Positions 54,195 through 62,547 of a stretch of DNA of 64,000 nucleotides are shown here, one piece after another. The DNA is from Serpentinicella alkaliphila (GTDB lineage Bacteria > Bacillota > Clostridia > Peptostreptococcales > Natronincolaceae): positions 2,878,502 to 2,942,501 of the forward strand of contig NZ_CP058648.1 in NCBI RefSeq assembly GCF_018141405.1, given 5' to 3'. Each line of letters begins with the position of its first letter. The first letter of the stretch is position 1. The notes beneath the pieces were generated by a model. The model made no database searches and was not told the DNA's origin. It worked only from the letters and a program-made list of their open reading frames with translations. Both the position numbers and the translations under genes were made by a program.

Positions 54195-55037
54195 CTAAAA
54201 GGATTTCCCATTAGAAAATTTATGACCCTTTTCTCTAAATATTTCAAGTATTATACTTGCACTTTCCTCAACTGCTTTAGTCGATACATCAATTACTGGA
54301 CAACCTAATCTCTTCATTATTCCTTCAGCATATTCTAATTCTTCTAATATTCTTTCTATACTTGCATAGTTTGCTTCACTTTTTAAACCTAAAGCCTTTA
54401 ATCTTTCCTGTCTAATTTCAATAAGTTTAAAAGGATTAGTTGTAAGTCCAATTATTTTAGCAGATGACACCTCGTATAATTCCTTTGGCACTGGAACTTC
54501 AGGTACTAAAGGCACATTTGCTACCTTTAAATGCTTGTGTGCTAAATACATACTTAAAGGAGTTTTAGAGGTTCTGGATATACCAGTTAATATTATATCA
54601 GCTTTTTTTAAACCTCTTGGGTCCTTACCATCATCATACTTTACAGCAAATTCTATAGCTTCTACTTTTCTAAAATATTTTTCATCCAGCTTTCTTATAA
54701 TACCTGGTTCACGTTTTGGCTCTGTTCCAATTACTTTTGTAAAACCAGTCAAAATTGGCGACATTACATCAATTATAGAGATATTATTTTTAGTTGCTTC
54801 TTCTACAAGAAATCCTTTTAAACAATCCTTCACAATTGTGAATATTATTATTGAATTTTCGTGTTTGGCTTCCTCAACCAGGTCTAAAATCTGTCTTTGT
54901 TCATTAATAAATGGAAATCTTCGAATGTCATAATCTTGAATGTTAAATTGACTTATTGCTGCCTTTGAAACTTGTTCTGCTGTTTCCCCAATGGAGTCAG
55001 AAACTACATAAATTGCTAACTGATTATTTATTTCCAT
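54195..55037 (-). CDS. PPDK regulatory protein (DUF299, bifunctional kinase/phosphorylase)
   Basis: This 280-residue protein adds or removes phosphate on the active-site threonine of PPDK, using ADP or phosphate. Family marks are IYVVSDSIGETAEQVSKAAISQF, the P-loop-like LTGISRTSKTPLSMYLA, NVPLVPEVPVPKELY and LTTNPFKLIEIRQERL. It lies between ppdK and a CcpN-like regulator, the usual arrangement in Firmicutes. Confidence 0.95.
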   Translation of the reverse strand: MEINNQLAIYVVSDSIGETAEQVSKAAISQFNIQDYDIRRFPFINEQRQILDLVEEAKHENSIIIFTIVKDCLKGFLVEEATKNNISIIDVMSPILTGFTKVIGTEPKREPGIIRKLDEKYFRKVEAIEFAVKYDDGKDPRGLKKADIILTGISRTSKTPLSMYLAHKHLKVANVPLVPEVPVPKELYEVSSAKIIGLTTNPFKLIEIRQERLKALGLKSEANYASIERILEELEYAEGIMKRLGCPVIDVSTKAVEESASIILEIFREKGHKFSNGKSF

Positions 55038-55052
55038 ATTTATTTCCTCCTC

Positions 55053-55682
55053 CTAACCTTTACAAAGTTCAACAAATAGTTTTGTAATGTTACTTTTCGA
55101 AATTCTTCCAATAACTCTTTGTTTGATTTTACCCTCATCTTCAAAATCCTCAATTACTGGCAAACTATCTATTTCATATTCTATTATTCTATTAGCTGCT
55201 ACAATAACATTTTCATTTTTTCGTATCGTTACAATAGGCTTTCTAGTCATGACCATTCCTACTGGAATTTTATTAATATCCGAGCCACCAATAATACTTT
55301 TAAGCAAGTCTTTACGTGAAACTACACCACTCAAACTACCATTAGTATTTACATATATTGTACCTACATCCTCTAAAAATAAAGTGACAATAGTATCATA
55401 TAATGTTGTTTGGTCATTGACCACAATTGGTAGTGACATAATATCTTCTATTTTAATATTAGATATTTTTTGTAGCATTATATTTTGATTGGCATTTCCA
55501 GTATAGAAATAACCTACTTTTGGTCTTGCATCTAATATACCCATCATTGTTAACACAGACAAATCAGGCCTTAAGGCAGCTCTTGTAATATTTAAGCTAC
55601 ATGCTATTTGCTCACTAGTAACAGGCTGTTTCATTTTTACAATATCTATAATTTTCTCTTGTCTTTTAGATAATTGAATCAT
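55053..55682 (-). CDS. CcpN-like regulator with HTH and two CBS domains
   Basis: This is a 209-residue repressor: N-terminal winged helix (LSKRQEKIIDIVKMKQPVTSEQIACSLNITRAALRPDLSVL by segments), then two CBS repeats (IMSLPIVVNDQTTLYDTIVTLF and GMVMTRKPIVTIRKNENVIVAANRI) that may sense adenine nucleotides. CcpN of Bacillus represses gluconeogenic genes. Here the neighbour is ppdK. ATG 55682 with GAGGTG is chosen. Confidence 0.92.
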   Translation of the reverse strand: MIQLSKRQEKIIDIVKMKQPVTSEQIACSLNITRAALRPDLSVLTMMGILDARPKVGYFYTGNANQNIMLQKISNIKIEDIMSLPIVVNDQTTLYDTIVTLFLEDVGTIYVNTNGSLSGVVSRKDLLKSIIGGSDINKIPVGMVMTRKPIVTIRKNENVIVAANRIIEYEIDSLPVIEDFEDEGKIKQRVIGRISKSNITKLFVELCKG

Positions 55683-55784
55683 TATCACCTCTTTATTGTG
55701 CTACACTAATAATCATATGTGCTATAGTATATAAATAATTTATCATAATTATTTTATTTTTTCCATAGTATTTTTAAATTATTT

Positions 55785-55824
55785 AAAAAAAATCAGTCGA
55801 AATTTGTTTTTTCGACTGATTTTT
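55785..55824. terminator. Terminator of glyS
   Basis: AAAATCAGTCGAA pairs with TTTCGACTGATTTT around a short loop, with T runs on both strands. It begins four bases past the glyS stop. Confidence 0.85.
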
Positions 55825-55827
55825 ATA

Positions 55828-57213
55828 TTAAAATCTTAGTTTATTATTTAAGTATACTTCTAATTCTGATATATTAATTCTTTCCTGCTCCATAGTATCT
55901 CTATGTCTAACTGTTACTGCATTATCTTCTAAAGAATCATAATCAAAAGTAATACAGAAAGGAGTTCCAATCTCATCATGCCTTCTATACCTTTTACCTA
56001 TACTTCCAGCATCATCATAATCCACATTAAAGCTTTCAGATAAGCTATCAAATATTTTTAAAGCATCATCCTTTAACTTTTTAGTCAATGGTAGTACTGC
56101 TGCTTTAAAAGGTGCTAAGAATGGATGTAATTTTAAAACTACCCTAGTATCATTCTCATCAATTACTTCCTCGTTGTATGCATCTACTAAAAATGCTAAT
56201 GTAACCCTATCCGCACCTAATGAAGGTTCTATACAGTATGGTACATATTTTTCATTTGTAATTGGATCTTGATATGTAAAATCTACTCCTGAATGCTCAC
56301 TATGTTGTTTTAAATCAAAATCTGTTCTGTCAGCAATTCCCCACAACTCGCCCCATCCAAATGGGAATTTGAATTCTATATCAGTAGTAGCATTACTATA
56401 ATGAGATAATTCATCCTGCGAATGAGCTCTTAATCTAATATTTTCTCTGTTCATATCAAGACTTACTAACCAATTTTCACAGAAGCTTAACCAGTATTCA
56501 AACCACTCTAAATCTTCACCGGGTTTACAGAAAAACTCAAGCTCCATTTGCTCAAACTCTCTAGTTCTGAAAGTAAAGTTACCTGGAGTAATTTCATTTC
56601 TGAAAGATTTACCTATTTGACCGATACCAAAAGGTACTTTCTTTCTAGATGTTCTTTGTACGTTTTTAAAGTTTACAAAAATACCCTGTGCAGTTTCTGG
56701 TCTTAAATAGATTTGAGTACTTGTATCCTCTGTAACTCCTTGGAAAGTTTTAAACATTAGATTGAATTGTCTAATGTCTGTAAACTCTTTGGCTTCACAC
56801 TCTGGACAGACAATACCCTTTTCCACTATAAACTGTTTCATTTGATCGTTTGACCAACCATCTACAACTTGATTTAAGTTGTTTTTATGGAAATAATCTT
56901 CAATCAACTTATCAGCTCTATGTCTTGCTTTACACTTTTTACAATCCATTAATGGATCATTAAATCCTCCTACATGACCTGATGCAACCCAAGCCTGGGG
57001 GTTCATTAAAATTGCAGAATCTAATCCTACATTATATGGACTTTGCTGAATAAATTTTTTCCACCAAGCCTTTTTAACATTATTTTTAAGTTCTACACCT
57101 AATGGACCATAATCCCAAGTATTTGCCAATCCTCCATATATTTCTGAACCAGGGAAAATAAACCCTCTTGATTTAGCCAATGAAACTATCTTTTCCATCG
57201 ATTTTTCTGACAT
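55828..57213 (-). CDS. glyS: Glycyl-tRNA synthetase (single-chain, class II)
   Basis: This 461-residue alpha-2 type synthetase charges tRNA-Gly. It has [28 protein letters not shown] (motif 1 region) by segments, [15 protein letters not shown], the zinc-ribbon-like CKKC and CPEC, motif 2 ([25 protein letters not shown] by segments) and motif 3 ([14 protein letters not shown]). The anticodon-binding domain is C-terminal. ATG 57213 follows AAGGAGGAG; an earlier in-frame start is rejected. Confidence 0.96.
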   Translation of the reverse strand: MSEKSMEKIVSLAKSRGFIFPGSEIYGGLANTWDYGPLGVELKNNVKKAWWKKFIQQSPYNVGLDSAILMNPQAWVASGHVGGFNDPLMDCKKCKARHRADKLIEDYFHKNNLNQVVDGWSNDQMKQFIVEKGIVCPECEAKEFTDIRQFNLMFKTFQGVTEDTSTQIYLRPETAQGIFVNFKNVQRTSRKKVPFGIGQIGKSFRNEITPGNFTFRTREFEQMELEFFCKPGEDLEWFEYWLSFCENWLVSLDMNRENIRLRAHSQDELSHYSNATTDIEFKFPFGWGELWGIADRTDFDLKQHSEHSGVDFTYQDPITNEKYVPYCIEPSLGADRVTLAFLVDAYNEEVIDENDTRVVLKLHPFLAPFKAAVLPLTKKLKDDALKIFDSLSESFNVDYDDAGSIGKRYRRHDEIGTPFCITFDYDSLEDNAVTVRHRDTMEQERINISELEVYLNNKLRF

Positions 57214-57249
57214 GATTTCACTCCTCCTTAGTAACACTTAAAAACATAA

Positions 57250-57281
57250 AGCCTTTCACCCCACAACTGGAACGAAAGACT
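57250..57281 (-). promoter_or_regulatory. Hairpin in the glyS leader
   Basis: AGTCTTTC pairs with GAAAGGCT, followed by TTTATGTTTTT on the minus strand, about 40 bases before the start codon. It resembles the terminator half of a T-box leader, but no AGGGTGG-type antiterminator core is seen. Confidence 0.45.
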
Positions 57282-57482
57282 TATAGCTAATCTTCCACAT
57301 CTTATAATAAAATTTATCAAATATTGTGTCTATTGTCAATAAAATGAGACTTAATTCAGAGGAAATTTTAATTTCTCTAAATTATAGCCTAATCTTTTTA
57401 GGGCTATTGTACTTACTCTTTTTTCATTTACTATACCAATATTAAACTACGAAATTTTATTTTTATATATTAGTTGTTATAA

Positions 57483-57959
57483 TTAAAAATCTCTATCTTC
57501 TTCATCGTCAATATTTATTGTTATATTATTTCTTAGATTATTAATTTTAGACTCTGCCATCTCATTTATATCTACTACTTCCCCATCTTTTTTAACAATT
57601 TCAACTTTCATTCTAGATACTAAGGCAGCAGATACACCTAAAATAGCTGCAACTGGTGCAAGAATAACTCCTATAGCCCCAGCTGTTACGGGAATATTCA
57701 ATATAGTTTCGTCATCCTTTTTAAGTATGACCTTTGTTACATTACCCTTTTCAATTACTTTTTTTAGCTTTTCTAACATTTCACTACCAGTCTCACTGGC
57801 ATTTTTAGTCCAGCCTTTATCTACTTCTTCTTCCTCTAAGCTAATAAGAGCATCTACGACACTACCATTGTTAGCTTCTAAAGCTTCCTTAGCCTTTTTG
57901 TATGACACTCCTGTTCTGTCCCTTACGATATCAATTTTTTCTAAACTAATATCTACCAT
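57483..57959 (-). CDS. DUF4342 protein with UBA-like N-terminus
   Basis: This 158-residue protein begins with a UBA/TS-N-like module (LEKIDIVRDRTGVSYKKAKEALEANNGSVVDALISLEE by segments), as in EF-Ts and NAC. The DUF4342 domain follows (VTKVILKKDDETILNIPVTAGAIGVILAP by segments), with one hydrophobic helix, and then an acidic tail. It overlaps nothing and lies 15 bases after recO. Function unknown. Confidence 0.85.
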   Translation of the reverse strand: MVDISLEKIDIVRDRTGVSYKKAKEALEANNGSVVDALISLEEEEVDKGWTKNASETGSEMLEKLKKVIEKGNVTKVILKKDDETILNIPVTAGAIGVILAPVAAILGVSAALVSRMKVEIVKKDGEVVDINEMAESKINNLRNNITINIDDEEDRDF

Positions 57960-57974
57960 ATTACCACTCCTATT

Positions 57975-58715
57975 TTAAATTTTTTCGATTATGTCTAAAC
58001 TCTTAAAGCTTTGTTTATTAATATGTACAAAAATATACTCTTTTAGTACTTTACTTAATTCTAAATTTAAAAAATTACTAATTTTTAGCTTTTGAATTTC
58101 ACTTATATCTTTAACAAGAAGATATTTTGCTAATTTTAAAGTATAATCAGACATTTTTATAGCCTTATAATCTATACTATGACAATTACTACACAAAAGC
58201 CCACCCTCTTTAGGACTAAATTTCCAACCTGTTTGTTGAGTACTTCCACAGTTTACACAATCATTTAGCTGAGGAGTGTAACCTGAATAGTGAAGAAATT
58301 TAATTTCAAAGGCTCTTAGCACTGTATTTAGCTCCGCTTCAGGATTTGACATAATTAATAAAGTTTTTCCAAGGAGATTAAATAGTCTATTGTTAGTTTG
58401 TCCTTCTCGAGTCTCGGCGCTAACAAGTTCCAAAAGGTAGGCAGCATATGTTAATCTATCTAAGTCTTCTCTAAGTTTATAAAAACTTTGCTTTACATCA
58501 CACTGTGACACTGTGTAAAGACTTTTACCTTTATAAAGAACAAAGTCACTATAACAAAAGGGCTGTACGCCCGATAAAAGTACACTCTTCGGGTTACGAG
58601 CACCTTTAGCCACAGCACTTACTTTTCCTAATTTTCTAGTAAATATAACTAGCAGGCTGTCATTTTCATTAAATTTTGAATTCTTTAATACAATACCTGC
58701 TGTTTTTATTAACAT
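57975..58715 (-). CDS. recO: DNA repair protein RecO
   Basis: This 246-residue protein has an N-terminal OB fold ([40 protein letters not shown] by segments) and a C-terminal helical domain with a four-cysteine zinc motif (CVNCGS and CSNC). It loads RecA with RecR during recombinational repair. Its place after yqzL and era is the conserved Firmicute order. Confidence 0.95.
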   Translation of the reverse strand: MLIKTAGIVLKNSKFNENDSLLVIFTRKLGKVSAVAKGARNPKSVLLSGVQPFCYSDFVLYKGKSLYTVSQCDVKQSFYKLREDLDRLTYAAYLLELVSAETREGQTNNRLFNLLGKTLLIMSNPEAELNTVLRAFEIKFLHYSGYTPQLNDCVNCGSTQQTGWKFSPKEGGLLCSNCHSIDYKAIKMSDYTLKLAKYLLVKDISEIQKLKISNFLNLELSKVLKEYIFVHINKQSFKSLDIIEKI

Positions 58716-58733
58716 AAGAACCCCACTTTATTT

Positions 58734-58883
58734 CTATCTCACCTGATCATTTACAGCTATTTTTTCAAATAGTTTATCTGTCAATAGATCACCTTTATTT
58801 AAATCTTTAACCTTATTTAAGTATAAAATCGCCTCGATATTTCCTGTATTTTTAAATATGTTCCAAATAGATTCGTTTAACAT
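58734..58883 (-). CDS. YqzL-family small protein
   Basis: This is a 49-residue protein, MLNESIWNIFKNTGNIEAIL onwards, matching the YqzL pattern of an N-terminal W-x-x-F-x-x-T-G-x-I-E-A-Y/I-L. It lies between era and recO, exactly where yqzL is found in Firmicutes. It ends 19 bases before recO. Function unknown. Confidence 0.85.
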   Translation of the reverse strand: MLNESIWNIFKNTGNIEAILYLNKVKDLNKGDLLTDKLFEKIAVNDQVR

Positions 58884-58964
58884 TTCAAAGTCCCCTTTCG
58901 AAATTTATTTACTACTATTTTTTGTAAGGGGACGATGTTTATGCATTGTAATTTTTAGTAAAAT

Positions 58965-59852
58965 TTACTCATATCCAAAATTTCTTAAATTGGATTGGTT
59001 ATTTCTCCAATCTTCTTTAACTTTAACCCAAGTTTCTAAAAACACTTTTGTGCCTAATAGCCTCTCTATATCTTGTCTTGCACTTTTACCGATGCCTTTT
59101 AGCTTTCTTCCATTTTTTCCAATAATAATTCCCTTATGGGAGTTTCTTTCACAATATATGGTCGCACTAATATCAATTATATCACTATCTTTTCGTGGTT
59201 TCATATGCATTATTTCGACTGCTACACCATGAGGAACTTCCTGATCAGTGTAATGCAAAACCTTTTCTCTAATTATTTCAGCAACGATAACTCTCTCTGG
59301 CTGATCTGTAATCATATCACCAGGGAAGTACTGAGGTCCTTCTTCAAGAAAGTCTTTAATCTTTTCAACTAATGCATTGAGATTAGCATTCTCCAATGCT
59401 GAAATACCAATAATATCAGCAAAGATATTTTGATCTTTGAATTGCTCATATAAATTTTTAAACTGCTCTGGATTCATTAAATCAATCTTATTCATTACTA
59501 AAATTATTGGAGTTTTAATCTCCCTTAATTGTTCCATAATGAATTGATCTCCAGGGCCAATATCTTTCGATTCATCTACAACAAATAGTACTACATCAAC
59601 TTCTCTTAAGGTCTCCTTAGCTGTATTTATCATATACTCCCCAAGCTTATGCTTAGGTTTATGCATACCTGGTGTATCAATAAAAATTATTTGACAATCC
59701 TCAGATGTATATATACTTTGAATCCTATTTCTTGTTGTTTGAGGTTTATCTGACATAATAGCGATTTTTTCGCCTATTAGCTTATTCATTAATGTTGATT
59801 TCCCAACATTAGGCCTACCTATAATTGAAACAAAACCTGACTTAAAAGTCAT
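58965..59852 (-). CDS. era: GTPase Era
   Basis: This 295-residue GTPase acts in 16S rRNA maturation and 30S assembly. G1 is GRPNVGKST, G3 DTPGMHKP, G4 MNKIDL, and G5 SALE. The C-terminal KH domain carries GIIIGKNGRKLKGIGKSARQDIE by segments. Full length. Confidence 0.97.
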   Translation of the reverse strand: MTFKSGFVSIIGRPNVGKSTLMNKLIGEKIAIMSDKPQTTRNRIQSIYTSEDCQIIFIDTPGMHKPKHKLGEYMINTAKETLREVDVVLFVVDESKDIGPGDQFIMEQLREIKTPIILVMNKIDLMNPEQFKNLYEQFKDQNIFADIIGISALENANLNALVEKIKDFLEEGPQYFPGDMITDQPERVIVAEIIREKVLHYTDQEVPHGVAVEIMHMKPRKDSDIIDISATIYCERNSHKGIIIGKNGRKLKGIGKSARQDIERLLGTKVFLETWVKVKEDWRNNQSNLRNFGYE

Positions 59853-59869
59853 TCCTTAACACTCCTTTG

Positions 59870-60262
59870 TTATTTAAGATCCTCTGACGAAAACGAATGA
59901 GGTAATAATTCACTTATATCAAATACTTTATACTCTGTTTCAGATTTTGCTATAATTAATTTTATATCCTTTCCAAATTCCACTATTACCTGTCTACAGA
60001 TTCCACAAGGGAAAGTATACTCATCCTCTGCCCCAACTACTGCAATAACCGCTATATCCTTATGCCCTTCAGATACTGCTTTAAAAATAGCGGTTCTTTC
60101 CGCACAATTTGTAGCACCGTAGGACGCACATTCAATATTGCAACCAGTATATATTTTTCCAGATTTCGTTAGTAACGCAGCACCAACATTAAAGGATGAA
60201 TACGGGGTATAAGCATATTTTTGGGCTTCGAAAGCCTTTTTAACTAAATTACTATAGTCCAT
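59870..60262 (-). CDS. cdd: Cytidine deaminase
   Basis: This 130-residue zinc enzyme deaminates cytidine and deoxycytidine for pyrimidine salvage. The zinc ligands are in CNIECASYGATNCAERTAI (C-A-E) and PCGICRQVIVEF (P-C-G-x-C-R-Q). AFEAQKYAYTPYSSFNVGAAL is the typical N-terminus. It lies 17 bases upstream of era. Confidence 0.97.
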   Translation of the reverse strand: MDYSNLVKKAFEAQKYAYTPYSSFNVGAALLTKSGKIYTGCNIECASYGATNCAERTAIFKAVSEGHKDIAVIAVVGAEDEYTFPCGICRQVIVEFGKDIKLIIAKSETEYKVFDISELLPHSFSSEDLK

Positions 60263-60278
60263 GTTTACCTCCTATTTA

Positions 60279-61343
60279 CTACCTTAATTCAATTTCTTTA
60301 TTACTAGGGAAAATTCCAATATATGTTTTTCCTGTGTTAATAATTAGCTCTTTACCTGACTCATCTTTAAAAACAGTTGGAGTATTATGATTTTTTTTAC
60401 TCCATGTTATCTCTTTAGCCATTCCATTAGTTATATAAAGACCCTTACCTTCTCCAATTAATTTAACATCTCTTCTACCTTCTGCATCTCCAGGAATTAG
60501 ACGGATATCTGTAAACTGAACAATTATATTTTTGAATTCTAATTGTTTATAATTATTTTCATCTATATGTGAATTTTTATGATGACTTTTTTTATATAAA
60601 TGTAATTGTTCATCATAAATAAATTCAGAAACATATGTTTTAGAAAACGGTATAATCACTTCATTTGCTTCTTTTCCTATTGGTATAATTTCTTCCTCGC
60701 TAAAATTAAAAAATGGTTTAGAATCTTTATTTCTTTCAACTCTATACTTCACTTTATCCCAACCAGCTAATATTCTATCCCCACTTGTATATAGACTGTG
60801 CTCTAGCATCCCTTTTTGCTTCCTTCTAACAGCATCTCTCCATGTCATAATACCTTCTAAGCCAGATAGAGTATTTATATTTGACGGTTTTAAAGTTTTT
60901 ATAGCCTCGAATGCCTGTGGGCTTCCACCATGGTGTATTATTATAGCGTCATGATCAAAGCTAATATTAAAATAGTAATCCCGTATGCTTCTTACTGGAC
61001 CAATTTTTTCAGACTCTAACTCTTGAAATATAGCTACTAATCTAGTTATATCTCCTTCAGCTAACACTTCATATATTAAATCAGCTTCAGAAATACCACT
61101 TTGGGGTAAAGCCATTTTAATATTGTTAATCATTATAGCCACAGGTCTTCTACTAGCAACTTCTTCATCAATCCAAAGACCTGTTAATGGGTTTTTAGCT
61201 AGACCCTCATAAGAAAAGGATTCTTCTTGAATAACTTCTTCATTTATTTCTGGTACATTAGTTTCTTTTTTAGTAGAACACCCAGTTAAAACAATAGAAA
61301 AAACCACTAATATTAGAAGCATTGTTCTCAATTTATTATTCAT
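60279..61343 (-). CDS. DUF3048 (YerB-like) lipoprotein
   Basis: This 354-residue lipoprotein has the signal LVVFSIVLTGCS. The DUF3048 core is clear: NPLTGLWIDEEVASRRPVAIMINNIKMALPQSGISEADLIYEVLAEGDITRLVAIFQ by segments, GPVRSIRDYYF and ITWRDAVRRKQKGMLEHSLYTS. The C-terminal half includes the conserved GEGKGLYITNGMAKEITWSKK. It is exported to the outer face of the membrane; role unknown. Confidence 0.9.
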   Translation of the reverse strand: MNNKLRTMLLILVVFSIVLTGCSTKKETNVPEINEEVIQEESFSYEGLAKNPLTGLWIDEEVASRRPVAIMINNIKMALPQSGISEADLIYEVLAEGDITRLVAIFQELESEKIGPVRSIRDYYFNISFDHDAIIIHHGGSPQAFEAIKTLKPSNINTLSGLEGIMTWRDAVRRKQKGMLEHSLYTSGDRILAGWDKVKYRVERNKDSKPFFNFSEEEIIPIGKEANEVIIPFSKTYVSEFIYDEQLHLYKKSHHKNSHIDENNYKQLEFKNIIVQFTDIRLIPGDAEGRRDVKLIGEGKGLYITNGMAKEITWSKKNHNTPTVFKDESGKELIINTGKTYIGIFPSNKEIELR

Positions 61344-61371
61344 TGTTATCCCCCTCTTTTGTGATATCTTC

Positions 61372-62070
61372 TTAGCTAAAAAATTGAAAGAAAATTACTG
61401 TTACTATAATCCCTATTACCGCCCCAACTAAAATTTCATAAACATTATGTATTCGCGTTTCAATTCTACTTTGGCAAACTAATAAAGCCATTAATAGTGA
61501 CAAAGTTCCTATAAACATATTTTCCGAAATAAAAGTAATAGACGTGGCTAATGCAAAAGAAATAGCTGCATGTCCGCTGGGCATTCCCCCCTGCATTGCT
61601 GTTCCTTTTCCAAAATATGCCTTCAATCCAATTGTTATAAAAATTACAACTAAAAATGCGATAAAAGTAATATGTATCGGAGATTGTCTAACCCTTGTTA
61701 ACACCATATGTGTATATGGATTAAGTCTATGAAAAAAAATTAAATATGCCACAACAACAGCATTAAGGGCAGCAATTAAAACTGCCCCGGCAGCAACATT
61801 TTTAGCAATTTTAGCAAAAATATTGTATTGATCAGTTATCAAATCTATTGTCGACTCAATAGATGTGTTAATCATCTCTGCAATAAGAACTAAAGTAATT
61901 GTGAGCAGCAGCAAAATAATCTCTACTTTACTAAAGTTAAAAAACAAACTTGCAACTAACACAAATACCGTGACAATAAAATGTATTTTCATATTTCGCT
62001 GCGTCTTTAATGCATATATAATTCCCTCAAAGGCATAGTTAAAGCTATCAAGTAATTTTCTAACTCTCAT
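61372..62070 (-). CDS. Undecaprenol kinase (DgkA) fused to a PAP2 phosphatase
   Basis: The first ~115 residues form a DgkA-type lipid kinase (SFNYAFEGIIYALKTQRNMKIH, AEMINTSIESTIDL). The remaining ~115 form a PAP2 superfamily domain with GMPSGHAAISFALAT and SRIETRIHNVYEILVG, which hold the catalytic histidines. Three helices in each half are hydrophobic. The fusion would recycle undecaprenol and its phosphates for cell-wall synthesis. Such fusions occur in clostridia. Confidence 0.92.
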   Translation of the reverse strand: MRVRKLLDSFNYAFEGIIYALKTQRNMKIHFIVTVFVLVASLFFNFSKVEIILLLLTITLVLIAEMINTSIESTIDLITDQYNIFAKIAKNVAAGAVLIAALNAVVVAYLIFFHRLNPYTHMVLTRVRQSPIHITFIAFLVVIFITIGLKAYFGKGTAMQGGMPSGHAAISFALATSITFISENMFIGTLSLLMALLVCQSRIETRIHNVYEILVGAVIGIIVTVIFFQFFS

Positions 62071-62082
62071 ATTTTACTCCAC

Positions 62083-62547
62083 TCATTCCCTTATTAATCC
62101 TAATTCCGTTAATACTGCTTCTTCTTTTTCTCTCATCTCATTTGTACTTTCTTCATCAAAGTGATCATAGCCCATTAGATGGAACATAGAATGCACAAAT
62201 AGAAACACTAGCTCTCTAATTAATGAATGATTATATTCTTTTGCCTGCTCAATAGCCTTTTCTGTTGATATAACTATATCACCTAAGGCCTTTTCTTCAT
62301 CAAAAACCGGTGTTTCTCCATTAAATTCAACTAATGGAAAAGATAGAACATCCGTTGCATAATCCTTTCCCCTATACATTTTATTCAACCGTTGAATTTC
62401 TTTATTACTCACTAATGACAGACTTATTTCAAAATCCCTGTCCCATTTTTCATGCTTTAAACATTTTACAGCTGCTTTCTTAAACATATCAATTATTTCA
62501 TTGTTTAATTCGATAAATTTTTGCTTATTTCTAATTACTAGTTTCAC
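62083..62547 (-). CDS. ybeY: Endoribonuclease YbeY
   Basis: This 154-residue rRNA maturation and quality-control nuclease shows the zinc motif H-x3-H-x5-H in HSMFHLMGYDH, and the upstream LNKMYRGKDYATDVLSFP. It overlaps the end of the PgpH-like gene by 17 bases, so translation is coupled. Confidence 0.97.
   Translation of the reverse strand: MKLVIRNKQKFIELNNEIIDMFKKAAVKCLKHEKWDRDFEISLSLVSNKEIQRLNKMYRGKDYATDVLSFPLVEFNGETPVFDEEKALGDIVISTEKAIEQAKEYNHSLIRELVFLFVHSMFHLMGYDHFDEESTNEMREKEEAVLTELGLIRE

Noticed and set aside
57238-57300. T-box riboswitch before glyS
   Set aside because: The terminator-like hairpin is present, but no AGGGTGG-type antiterminator core or long specifier region was found in the 245-base gap.
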